A DNA stretch of 56,395 nucleotides from Cephaloticoccus sp. (GTDB lineage Bacteria; Verrucomicrobiota; Verrucomicrobiia; Opitutales; Opitutaceae), in the NCBI GenBank assembly GCA_030833445.1, contig JAURHD010000018.1, forward strand, positions 1-56,395. Reading direction: 5' to 3'. Numbering within the stretch: position 1 is the stretch's first letter; each line of letters opens with the position of its first letter. Positions 1 through 6,661 of the stretch are shown here, piece by piece. Under the pieces are notes generated by a model that saw only the letters and a program-made list of their open reading frames with translations, ran no database searches and was not told where the DNA came from. Made by a program: the position numbers and the translations under genes.

Positions 1-181
1 ATCCAGATACAACCCATAACAAGCTCCCAGACTAACACTCGGGGTGGCTCGAAAACTTGAGGCCGGTCACCTATTGAATCGCTAGTCTGACGGGGGTGGT
101 CATTCCGGCCCCGGCAAAGCCTGCCGCTTATCCAGCTTCGGGGCCATTCAGCCTAATTTGCGGCAGTTTATCGCTAACCGC

Positions 182-220
182 TTGGCGAATAGGCCGGAAT
201 ACACCTAGACTGGAAGTCTA
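182..220 (+). promoter_or_regulatory. Candidate promoter of the M16 peptidase operon, with a small inverted repeat
   Basis: TTGGCG (182-187) and TAGACT (206-211) are 18 bp apart and fit a sigma-70-like -35/-10 pair, which would leave a leader of only about 14 bases before the ATG at 232. The -10 is part of a perfect inverted repeat, TAGACT-GGA-AGTCTA (206-220), which could be an operator or chance. The rest of bases 1-181 shows no gene or RNA I can recognise. Inferred from motif matching only. Confidence 0.3.
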
Positions 221-231
221 AGTTAACTCCT

Positions 232-1611
232 ATGAAATTGAAATTCCTCTCCACGATGTTGGTCGCATCGCTGTCGACGCTATCGCTGTCGGCAAATACG
301 GCCACCCCAGTTAAAGTTGACGGCTTTTCCTACGAGAAAACCGTCGGTGATATTTCCGAATACACCCTGGATAGCAACGGTCTCACCGTTTTGCTGATGC
401 CCGATCATTCCGCCCCAGTTGTCACCTTCATGGTCGCTTACCGCGTCGGCTCCCGCAACGAGGTCACCGGCACCACCGGCGCCACCCATTTGCTCGAGCA
501 TTTGATGTTCAAGGGCTCGGAAAATTACAACCGCACCAAGGGCAACAACGTAGATCAGCTGGTTGAGGCCGTCGGAGGCAACATGAACGCCAACACGTGG
601 CTGGACCGCACCTGCTACTTTGCGGAACTCGGCAGCGAACACCTCGAGACTTACATCGCCGTCGAAGCCGACCGCATGCGCAACTTGCTCCTGCTCGAAA
701 CCGATCGCGCCCCCGAGATGACGGTCGTGCGCAACGAGTTCGAGATTGGAGAAAACGATCCCACCCAAGTGCTCGACAAGGAAATGACCGCAGTCGCCTT
801 TCTCGCACATCCTTACCACCACAGCACCATCGGCTGGCGCTCCGATATCGAAGGCGTCTCCATTGAGAAGCTAAAGGAGTTCTACGATACGTTTTACTGG
901 CCCGACAATTCCACCGTCACGATCGTGGGTGATTTCGATCCGGCCACCGGCCTGGAGTTGGTGAAAAAGTATTACGGCGTCTACCCCAGGGCGCCAAAGC
1001 CCATCCCGCAGGTCTACACCGTGGAACCTGCCCAAACCGGTCAGCGTCGGGTCATCGTTAAAAAGGCCGGCCAACTAGGCGTCGTAGGCGTCGCCTACAA
1101 GATCCCCGAGGGCAGTCATCCCGATCAGGCCGCCCTGCAGGTGCTCGGCAGCATTCTGGCTGACGGCAAAAACAGCCGGCTCTATCGCGCCCTGACCGAC
1201 AAGACCCTCACCACCGATGTATCGCAATACACCGGTTTTTTTCATGATCCCACCTTGCTCAATCTTTGGGCCAATCTCGCCCCCGGAATCACCCATGAAC
1301 AGGCCGAGAAAATTATGGCTGAGGAAGTGGAACGCTTGAAAAAGGAGGGCGTTACGGCCGAGGAAGTTTCCTCCGCCGTCAGCAAAAAACTTGCCGACAT
1401 TGCCTATGGCCGCGACGGCACCTACGCCATCGCCCAGAACCTGGTTGAGGACATCGCTGCCGGTGACTGGACGCTCTTCTATAGTATTGAAGATGCCTAC
1501 CGGAAGGTCACGGCCGAGGACGTGCTACGGGTCGCCAACCGTTACCTCAACGAAGATCAGAGTGTAGTCGGTTGGTTCATCCCCTTGATCCCGGCCGAAC
1601 CCACCAACTAA
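232..1611 (+). CDS. M16 (pitrilysin-family) zinc peptidase, catalytic subunit
   Basis: A secreted or periplasmic zinc metallopeptidase of 459 residues. The N-terminus is a signal peptide (positive start, hydrophobic stretch, cleavage probably near residues 20-24). The inverted zinc motif HLLEH is at residues 86-90 and the third ligand Glu fits E169 in VVRNEFE, the usual spacing for the family. The M16 N-terminal domain fills roughly residues 45-200 and the M16C domain follows to the C-terminus. The next gene, 24 bases downstream in the same direction, encodes the companion M16 protein without the zinc motif, the standard two-gene arrangement of bacterial processing-protease-like M16 heterodimers. 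The substrate cannot be read from sequence. Family assignment is firm. Confidence 0.95.
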   Translation: MKLKFLSTMLVASLSTLSLSANTATPVKVDGFSYEKTVGDISEYTLDSNGLTVLLMPDHSAPVVTFMVAYRVGSRNEVTGTTGATHLLEHLMFKGSENYNRTKGNNVDQLVEAVGGNMNANTWLDRTCYFAELGSEHLETYIAVEADRMRNLLLLETDRAPEMTVVRNEFEIGENDPTQVLDKEMTAVAFLAHPYHHSTIGWRSDIEGVSIEKLKEFYDTFYWPDNSTVTIVGDFDPATGLELVKKYYGVYPRAPKPIPQVYTVEPAQTGQRRVIVKKAGQLGVVGVAYKIPEGSHPDQAALQVLGSILADGKNSRLYRALTDKTLTTDVSQYTGFFHDPTLLNLWANLAPGITHEQAEKIMAEEVERLKKEGVTAEEVSSAVSKKLADIAYGRDGTYAIAQNLVEDIAAGDWTLFYSIEDAYRKVTAEDVLRVANRYLNEDQSVVGWFIPLIPAEPTN

Positions 1612-1635
1612 TCCAAACCCGAAATAATTCTTACC

Positions 1636-2967
1636 ATGAAAATCATGCGCATTCTCGCTCTCTTCGCCACCGCGGGTCTCTGCCTCGCGGGTGCCGGCAT
1701 TGCCGAAAATATCGTCCGCAATGACATCGACGGCATTGATCTGCTGGTCCTGAAAACCGGCGCCAGAAATGTCGTCACCCTCAAGGGCTCCCTCCCCGTG
1801 GGTAAAGCCGCTTCCCCTGAGTCCAATCCCGCTCTGGCCAATCTGACTGGCAGCATGCTCGACAAGGGCACGACCACTCATGACAAATTCGCCATTGCCG
1901 GTCTGCTGGACAGCGTCGGTGCCACCTTGGGATTCGGCGTCGGCAATGAAACGCTGGGGATCAATGGCAAGTGCCTGGCCAAAGACGTGCCGTTGGTCAT
2001 TTCCCTGATCGCCGAACAGCTACGCTTTCCGGCGATGGACGAGGCCGAATTCACCAAGGTGAAGAAGCAGTATATTGCCGCACTCAAGCAAAGCCTCGAC
2101 GATACCAACCAACAGGCGGCGGATAACTTTTCCCGCGCCATTTACCCACTGGGTCACCCCAATCGTAAAACTCCCACGGATGAAATCATCGCCGCCGTCG
2201 AGCGGACCACTCTTGATGAGGTCAAAGCCTTCCACGCCGAATACTACGGCCCCGCTTACCTGACTCTCATTTTGGTGGGGGATGTGGATGCAGCCCAGAT
2301 TAAATCCGAAGTAACCAAATCGTTTGCCGGCTGGACTGGTGGCAAGGAACCTGAAATCCCCGCCGTCGTGGGTGGCCAACTGGATGCTCCGCGCGATCAA
2401 GTCGTATTCATGGCCGATAAGACGAATGTCTCGATTTTGTGGGGCCAAGCCACCGGGCTGCGTTACAGCGATGAAGATACCCTCGCCCTGCGGCTCGGCA
2501 CCGATGTATTGGGCGGCGGCTTCACCGCTCGACTGATGAGCAATGTCCGCGACAAGGAAGGTCTGACCTATGGCATCTACGGCTACATGACCAACGACAA
2601 CATGCGCGATGGTGAATGGCGCATCTGGGCGAATTTCGCGCCCAACTTGCTCGACAAGGGTATCGAGTCCACCAAGCGCCAACTCGTCAAATGGCACGAT
2701 CAAGGGATCACGGCCGATGAATTCACGAAGAAAAAATCCGAGTTCATCGGTTCCTACAAAGTCGGCCTCTCCACCAGCAATGGGATGGCCACCAGTATTC
2801 AGAACACGCTGCAACGCGGCTATGAACTGGATCGCATGGACGATTATCCCGCTGCCGTCGAGGCCCTCACGCTCGATCAGGTCAACGGTGCGATCAAAGA
2901 GCACCTCGATCCGGATAAGATGGTCATCGTCAAGGCCGGCACGGTGACCGAGGTCTCGACCAAGTAA
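1636..2967 (+). CDS. M16-family peptidase-like protein, non-catalytic partner
   Basis: This 443-residue exported M16 protein starts with a signal peptide (MKIMRILALFATAGLCLAGAG) and has the M16 fold from about residue 28. Where the catalytic paralogue has HxxEH this one has no such motif (the matching region reads around LTGSMLDKGTTTH), so it cannot bind the catalytic zinc. The C-terminal half keeps the glycine-rich loop and the R/Y pair region (DKEGLTYGIYGY) that binds substrate in M16 heterodimers. It is co-transcribed with the upstream catalytic subunit and followed by a strong terminator. It is best read as the regulatory or substrate-holding subunit of that protease; a chaperone-like role on its own is possible but less likely. 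Confidence 0.92.
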   Translation: MKIMRILALFATAGLCLAGAGIAENIVRNDIDGIDLLVLKTGARNVVTLKGSLPVGKAASPESNPALANLTGSMLDKGTTTHDKFAIAGLLDSVGATLGFGVGNETLGINGKCLAKDVPLVISLIAEQLRFPAMDEAEFTKVKKQYIAALKQSLDDTNQQAADNFSRAIYPLGHPNRKTPTDEIIAAVERTTLDEVKAFHAEYYGPAYLTLILVGDVDAAQIKSEVTKSFAGWTGGKEPEIPAVVGGQLDAPRDQVVFMADKTNVSILWGQATGLRYSDEDTLALRLGTDVLGGGFTARLMSNVRDKEGLTYGIYGYMTNDNMRDGEWRIWANFAPNLLDKGIESTKRQLVKWHDQGITADEFTKKKSEFIGSYKVGLSTSNGMATSIQNTLQRGYELDRMDDYPAAVEALTLDQVNGAIKEHLDPDKMVIVKAGTVTEVSTK

Positions 2968-3017
2968 GGCTACTCCCTAAGGACGAGGCCAGAGACCCCG
3001 CCCACTATTCCCGTTCA

Positions 3018-3046
3018 AACCCGCCGATTCGTCGGCGGGTTTTTTA
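3018..3046 (+). terminator. Rho-independent terminator of the M16 operon
   Basis: A perfect 10-bp stem AACCCGCCGA / TCGGCGGGTT closes a TTCG loop and runs into six T residues. It lies 50 bases after the stop of the second M16 gene. Confidence 0.93.
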
Positions 3047-3065
3047 TGTCCGTTTGCGCGGGCAC

Positions 3066-3103
3066 AAAAAAAACCGAGGTGAAGGACTGCTCCTTCACCC
3101 CGG
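3066..3103 (-). terminator. Rho-independent terminator of small-protein gene copy 1
   Basis: On the minus strand a 13-bp stem (CCGGGGTGAAGGA / TCCTTCACCTCGG, one wobble) is followed by eight U residues, 15 bases after the stop codon. The bases just before the stem (AGAAAACTACG) are shared with the terminator of the second copy at 3531-3566. Confidence 0.9.
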
Positions 3104-3117
3104 CGTAGTTTTCTGTA

Positions 3118-3387
3118 TTAAGCGGCCTGACCGAGTTTTTGCACCCGGCGAGCCAGCGGCAACCAGACTGTGCGGCGAATCACCTCAGGGAGGCGAACGA
3201 CCGCCTGTGTCCAGTTGCGGTTATCGTCAGTCTGTCGGGTCACTGCGGTGGAATGCACTTCCTTCGCGAGAGTCGGATAGCTTTCACCTTTCGAGTTATC
3301 TTCATACTCGTAGGACGAAAACATCGTTCCCCCGGAACTGAAACCACCGGGTAGCACGACAAACATGGTCTTGGTCTTTTTATTCAT
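3118..3387 (-). CDS. Small protein of an unnamed family, paralogue copy 1
   Basis: I do not recognise the function. The protein is 89 residues from the ATG at 3387 (MNKKTKTMFVV). No signal peptide or membrane segment is evident. It aligns with the product of the neighbouring gene at 3585-3839: both begin MN..T, share a central S-aromatic-E/D..ED.S segment and an ATRQ/AVTRQ-like stretch with DD, and end with RLP...R...LP..R followed by a short Ala-containing tail. The frame stays open upstream to 3507, but I prefer the ATG at 3387: the leader before it carries a hairpin shared at nucleotide level with the paralogue, while reading frames further upstream diverge. It forms its own transcription unit with its own terminator. 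The basic, arginine-rich C-terminus could bind nucleic acid or a membrane; that is a guess. Confidence 0.65.
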   Translation of the reverse strand: MNKKTKTMFVVLPGGFSSGGTMFSSYEYEDNSKGESYPTLAKEVHSTAVTRQTDDNRNWTQAVVRLPEVIRRTVWLPLARRVQKLGQAA

Positions 3388-3395
3388 GATCAGAC

Positions 3396-3429
3396 GGAGG
3401 GTTCGGGGATTTGAAAAACCAAACCCTCC
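3396..3429 (-). promoter_or_regulatory. Leader hairpin sequestering a GGAGG sequence, copy 1
   Basis: On the minus strand the leader of the small-protein gene can fold GGAGGGTT (3429-3422) onto AACCCTCC (3403-3396), a perfect 8-bp stem with an 18-base loop, ending 8 bases before the ATG. The only Shine-Dalgarno-like sequence is inside the stem. The same arrangement recurs before the paralogue at 3848-3878. A translational control hairpin is a plausible reading, untested. Confidence 0.5.
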
Positions 3430-3530
3430 CAGCCGACCACAAACGGAGAAAGAACGAGGGACGCGTAACGTGATAAATTTGTCCCGGGCGTCAAGCGGAT
3501 GTTCCAAGATTGATCGATTGCCGGGTTCAT

Positions 3531-3566
3531 AAAAAACGGGGCAGAGGTGAAAACACCCCTGCCCCG
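3531..3566 (-). terminator. Rho-independent terminator of small-protein gene copy 2
   Basis: A 13-bp minus-strand stem, CGGGGCAGGGGTG / CACCTCTGCCCCG with one wobble pair, closes a TTTT loop and is followed by six U residues. It lies 18 bases after the stop codon of the gene at 3585-3839. Confidence 0.92.
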
Positions 3567-3584
3567 CCGTAGTTTTCTTAACGA

Positions 3585-3839
3585 TTACTCAACCAGAGCC
3601 TTGCTCGATTGCCGTGATATCTGGGGCAGGAAATGCCGCCAAAACCCCGGCAGCCGATTGGCTTTCCGTGGGCAATCATCACTCGTATTATGCTGTTGCC
3701 GCGTGGCTGGCTTGGTGGAACGCAGCAGGTAATTGGCGGCCCGGCGTGAGGGATCTTCCGATCCATCCCACGACAAACTGCCCAAACTGCTTCCATAGAC
3801 CGGCATGGCGGTAACAGACTGTCTGGTTGGTTGGTTCAT
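3585..3839 (-). CDS. Small protein of an unnamed family, paralogue copy 2
   Basis: I do not recognise the function. The product is 84 residues from the ATG at 3839 (MNQPTRQSVTAMPV). It is a diverged paralogue of the downstream gene at 3118-3387; conserved points are the MN..T start, SW/SY followed by acidic residues and ED.S, an ATRQ segment followed by DD, and a C-terminal RLP...R..LP..R motif. It is 11-12% Arg plus Lys and has no signal peptide or membrane helix. The reading frame is open upstream to 4028, and an upstream ATG exists, but the start at 3839 is supported by the equivalent ATG of the paralogue and by the shared GATC-ATG junction. Each copy has its own hairpin leader and terminator, so the pair arose by duplication of an entire transcription unit. 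Confidence 0.62.
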   Translation of the reverse strand: MNQPTRQSVTAMPVYGSSLGSLSWDGSEDPSRRAANYLLRSTKPATRQQHNTSDDCPRKANRLPGFWRHFLPQISRQSSKALVE

Positions 3840-3847
3840 GATCAGAT

Positions 3848-3878
3848 GGAGGGCTGACGGTTGACCCACCAAACCTCC
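3848..3878 (-). promoter_or_regulatory. Leader hairpin sequestering a GGAGG sequence, copy 2
   Basis: On the minus strand GGAGG (3878-3874) can pair with CCTCC (3852-3848) just upstream of the ATG at 3839. The stem is shorter than in copy 1, but the flanking bases (GTTTGTGATC before it, ATCTGATC-ATG after it) match copy 1 closely, so leader and hairpin are shared. Confidence 0.42.
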
Positions 3879-4160
3879 TGCCTGATCACAAACCGAATAA
3901 AGAACTTCCTGCAAAGGAGCCCATGGGACCCGGGCCGTCAACAGCGTGTTCCGTTCCATTGTCGTTACGGAGTGTTTGGTGCTCCCTTCGGGTCGCTGCA
4001 AACTGTGACGACTGAAGCCAATCCGCATAGTCCGGCAAAAGCTTAAGTTTTTTAGCCATTACCGGGCAGTCATTTGCAGACTATTTTTTTCGTTCGGTGA
4101 ACTACCGGACGCTTAGCCGTTCTGTTGTGTGGAGTAGAAACCCGAAACCGAAAATAAAAA
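3879..4160. other. Divergent intergenic region between small-protein copy 2 and the Ala-rich protein gene
   Basis: The part up to about 4040 is the rest of the leader and the likely promoter of the minus-strand small-protein gene. The part from about 4040 to 4160 must hold the promoter of the plus-strand Ala-rich protein gene and ends in an A-rich stretch (CCGAAAATAAAAA) directly before the ATG, with no Shine-Dalgarno sequence. I could not place -10/-35 boxes with confidence and see no RNA gene. Confidence 0.5.
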
Positions 4161-5033
4161 ATGAAAAACCAAACCATCCCCAAACTGTTGATCGCAACCA
4201 TGGCTGCCCTCTCGGCAACCGCGTTTACTTCCGCCCAAGTCAGTGGCAGTCTGGATTCTGTTACTTCGGCCACATCGTCAGTCAATGCGGCCGGCCAAGC
4301 GAGTCAGGCGGCACAGAATGCCTCCGCGGCTTCCGCTAACGCGGCGCAATCCGCCAATGCTGCGGCCAATGTGGCGGCTACGGCGGCCAACCAAGCGGCG
4401 CAAGTTGCCACCCAAGCGGCGCAAGACAGCGCGGCGGTTGCCGCAGCCACGGCGGCCAATGCCCAAGGTCAGGCCGCTGCCGCCGCCCACAATGCCAGCG
4501 AGACGGCGAAGGCCGCGACGGTAAATGCCGGCATGGGCGTGGACACCGCTGCGGCCGTGCAAGCGTCCCAATCCACGAAAAACGTTAGTGCCAACGTAGC
4601 TGGCAACGGCCGCGCTGCAGGTTCAGCTGCACTCGGCAACAACACGATGGACTTGAACCAAAGCGCCGGTTTCGCCGCCTCGGTGAACAGCGCCGAGACG
4701 ATGACGGCCATTCGCAATACCACGGCGGCCACCCGGGCTGAAGTCATCGCCCGAGTCAACCAGAGCCGGGCAACCATCTCCGCAAAGATTAATGATGCCC
4801 GGGCCACGGCAGCCTCCGCCCGCGGCACCGCCCGGGCTGAAATCAGCCGGACTATGGGTAAAGTGAAGAGTGCCGAAGCGAAACTGGATGCCTCGATCAG
4901 TGCGATGGAAAAGGCCCAGGCCGATGAGGTTGCCGATACGCGCGACGATCTGGAATCCAGTTACACAGCCTATGTAGATGCTGCGGCCGAAGCCAATGCC
5001 GCCGCCGCCGCATCGGCTGAATCCAGCGAATAA
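4161..5033 (+). CDS. Secreted alanine-rich coiled-coil protein
   Basis: A 290-residue exported protein of unknown function. Residues 1-26 are a signal peptide ending TAFTSAQ. Residues 35-115 are a low-complexity stretch built almost only from A, Q, N, S and T in a 3-4 spacing (repeats like NAASAA and QAAQVATQAAQ), which predicts a long alanine coiled coil. Residues 175-270 form a second helical region with regular charges (ARVNQSRATISAKINDARAT and on to DTRDDLESSYTAYVDAA), again coiled-coil-like. No cysteine, lipobox or LPXTG-type anchor is present. A terminator directly downstream separates it from the outer-membrane barrel gene. A structural role in the cell envelope, Lpp-like or surface-layer-like, is an inference from shape only. 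Composition makes database matches to other Ala-rich proteins untrustworthy. Confidence 0.8.
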   Translation: MKNQTIPKLLIATMAALSATAFTSAQVSGSLDSVTSATSSVNAAGQASQAAQNASAASANAAQSANAAANVAATAANQAAQVATQAAQDSAAVAAATAANAQGQAAAAAHNASETAKAATVNAGMGVDTAAAVQASQSTKNVSANVAGNGRAAGSAALGNNTMDLNQSAGFAASVNSAETMTAIRNTTAATRAEVIARVNQSRATISAKINDARATAASARGTARAEISRTMGKVKSAEAKLDASISAMEKAQADEVADTRDDLESSYTAYVDAAAEANAAAAASAESSE

Positions 5034-5048
5034 TAGTCGTGTAGTTTG

Positions 5049-5084
5049 AATCGGGTTTTCGCACGTGCGGAACCCCGATTTTTT
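5049..5084 (+). terminator. Terminator after the Ala-rich protein gene
   Basis: AATCGGG-TTTTCGCACGTGCGGAAC-CCCGATT forms a stem with inner CGCACGTGCG pairing and runs into six T residues (5079-5084), 16 bases after the stop codon. Confidence 0.85.
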
Positions 5085-5121
5085 CGCCCGGCGTAATGCC
5101 ATCACCCTTTCTGACCAACCA

Positions 5122-5898
5122 ATGAAAATCTCACTGATAAAACTTGGCACCGCTGTGCTCGTCAGCGCTTTTGCCATCACGGGCTTCGCTCAAACCACCA
5201 ATCAGCCACCTGAACCCTTGTTGTGGAACCTTGAAGTCGGACTCAATTACGTGACCGGCGACTATGGTCTCCCCGAGGACACGGACGTATGGGTGCAAAC
5301 CACCACAATCCACTACGAACAGGACGCCTGGCATTTCCAAGCCACCGCACCACTCATCTCCATCAGCGGCCCGGCCTCGGTCGTCGGCAATGTCGGTCGC
5401 GCCAATACCTCGACCAAGCGGGGCTTGGGCGATGTCACGCTCGGTGCTACCTACAAGTTGACCGATGCCGCCACCGGGGCGTCGGATTTCGATTTTGGTG
5501 CGCGGGTCAAACTGCCCACTGCCAAAGAAAACGACGGATTGGGCACCGGTGAAGTGGACACCTATTTCGAGGTCAACTACCACCATACCTTCGGCACGAT
5601 CACTCCCTTCGCCACCCTCGGCTACCGGTTCCTTGGCCGCAGCCCGGCCTACCCGCTTGAAGATGGTTTCTACACCACGGTGGGTGTCGCCGCCCCGCTG
5701 GCGGATCGGACCACCGGTGGTCTCGCCTATACCTGGCGTGAACGCATCGTGACCAATGCCGATGACGCCTCGGAGCTGATGGCCTTCATTTCCCATCAAT
5801 TAAACAACCGATGGAAATTGCAGGGTTATGTGCTGACCGGGTTCAACGACGCCAGTCCCAAATTCGGGCTTGGTGCATTGGTCGGTTACAAATTCTGA
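5122..5898 (+). CDS. Outer-membrane beta-barrel protein
   Basis: A 258-residue exported protein predicted to be a small outer-membrane barrel. I chose the ATG at 5122 because it opens directly into a signal peptide (MKISLIKLGTAVLVSAFAITGFAQ); an in-frame ATG at 5065 would add 19 polar residues and start inside the preceding terminator. The mature part is a run of alternating amphipathic beta strands with aromatic girdles (WNLEVGLNYVTGDYG, TYFEVNYHHTFG, LGYRFLG, GGLAYTWRERI) and ends in GYKF, the C-terminal aromatic signature recognised by the BAM complex. It resembles the transporter-like barrels annotated as phenol-pathway or DUF-type outer-membrane proteins. The substrate is unknown. It stands alone between two terminators. 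Confidence 0.82.
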   Translation: MKISLIKLGTAVLVSAFAITGFAQTTNQPPEPLLWNLEVGLNYVTGDYGLPEDTDVWVQTTTIHYEQDAWHFQATAPLISISGPASVVGNVGRANTSTKRGLGDVTLGATYKLTDAATGASDFDFGARVKLPTAKENDGLGTGEVDTYFEVNYHHTFGTITPFATLGYRFLGRSPAYPLEDGFYTTVGVAAPLADRTTGGLAYTWRERIVTNADDASELMAFISHQLNNRWKLQGYVLTGFNDASPKFGLGALVGYKF

Positions 5899-5916
5899 TC
5901 GCTACAAATCGACTCA

Positions 5917-5952
5917 AATCCTCGGTGCACCCTGAGTGTCCGGGGATTTTTT
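5917..5952 (+). terminator. Terminator after the outer-membrane barrel gene
   Basis: AATCCTCGG (5917-5925) pairs with CCGGGGATT (5940-5948, one wobble) around a 14-base loop and is followed by a run of T residues. It is 18 bases after the stop codon. Confidence 0.82.
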
Positions 5953-5976
5953 GTGCCCTGAATATCTGGATCGCAA

Positions 5977-6570
5977 TCACTTCTCTATCTTCCGCAACGC
6001 CTTGTTGATGCGTTCAAGATCGCACCGCGCGGCATCATAATCGGGACCCAACCACTGCAGCCATTCGCGACCCAAGTCGGTTTCCGGCTCCTTGATGCAA
6101 GCCAGCATGTCGTGGAAGGCCTCGATTCCGCCACAATCCTCGGGCGGTCCGCCCCGCTCACCGGCCAGACACTGCGGATAAAACTGCGCCTTCACCACTG
6201 TCAGGACTTTCTCAACTTTGATCTCAACCTGCCAGCCTTCGCCAAAGTGATACTCATAGATGAAGCGACCCCGGTGCTCCAGATCCAGATCGGCCAAAGG
6301 CACATCACGGTCATCTTCAATGATGCCCTCTTCGCGACGCACCGGATTTCCCAAACGCAGGTCATCGAGGACAAAGGCGTGGGTTTGGTAATCAAACCAG
6401 TCAAACGCGACCTGAATAGTGTCATGCAACTTGGATAACCACATCGACTCGCGCACCAGCACCCGCCGCCAGATGCGTGGCTCGGTCCCGGCTACATCCA
6501 GCCGCAAGGCGAACACCTTTTCCGGCGCCTTCTTCTTGGCCGAACCTACGCCATCGAGCAGCGATATCAT
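5977..6570 (-). CDS. Plasmid pRiA4b ORF-3-like family protein
   Basis: This 197-residue cytosolic protein matches the pRiA4b ORF-3 / IS1096 passenger family. The diagnostic N-terminal block is present: ALRLDVAGTEPRIWRRV at about residues 21-37, followed by the LHDTIQVAFDWFDYQTHAF segment at about 48-66 and the later YEYHFGEGWQVEI strand. The family is widespread on chromosomes and plasmids and its biochemical role is unknown; the name comes from plasmid and transposon hitch-hikers, but nothing mobile flanks this copy. It is convergent with the barrel gene and sits downstream of the thiamine-type receptor gene with a 91-base gap. The ATG at 6570 is the natural start. Confidence 0.85.
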   Translation of the reverse strand: MISLLDGVGSAKKKAPEKVFALRLDVAGTEPRIWRRVLVRESMWLSKLHDTIQVAFDWFDYQTHAFVLDDLRLGNPVRREEGIIEDDRDVPLADLDLEHRGRFIYEYHFGEGWQVEIKVEKVLTVVKAQFYPQCLAGERGGPPEDCGGIEAFHDMLACIKEPETDLGREWLQWLGPDYDAARCDLERINKALRKIEK

Positions 6571-6661
6571 GCCGGCAATTCAACGCGTCGCCCCGATAGG
6601 TGCAAGAGCGACACGAATGGCCTGAAGGAATAATGACTTCAAACCGCAGTAGAGCTGAATG

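Noticed and set aside
1-181. A possible gene end or RNA at the left edge
   Set aside because: No frame with coding character and no recognisable RNA structure could be supported in this short stretch.
2020-2904. A 294-codon minus-strand frame inside the second M16 gene
   Set aside because: It is an antisense shadow of a well-supported peptidase gene; its protein has no family features and the GC-rich codon pattern explains its length.
3388-4028. Longer versions of the two small proteins (129 and 147 residues) starting upstream of the hairpin leaders
   Set aside because: The upstream parts align poorly in frame apart from a few residues near the start, while the nucleotide leader with its hairpin is shared; the ATGs at 3387 and 3839 fit better. 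Not fully excluded.
5977-6570. Plasmid or transposon remnant suggested by the pRiA4b ORF-3 / IS1096 name
   Set aside because: No transposase, inverted repeats, or plasmid genes are near; the family is common on chromosomes.
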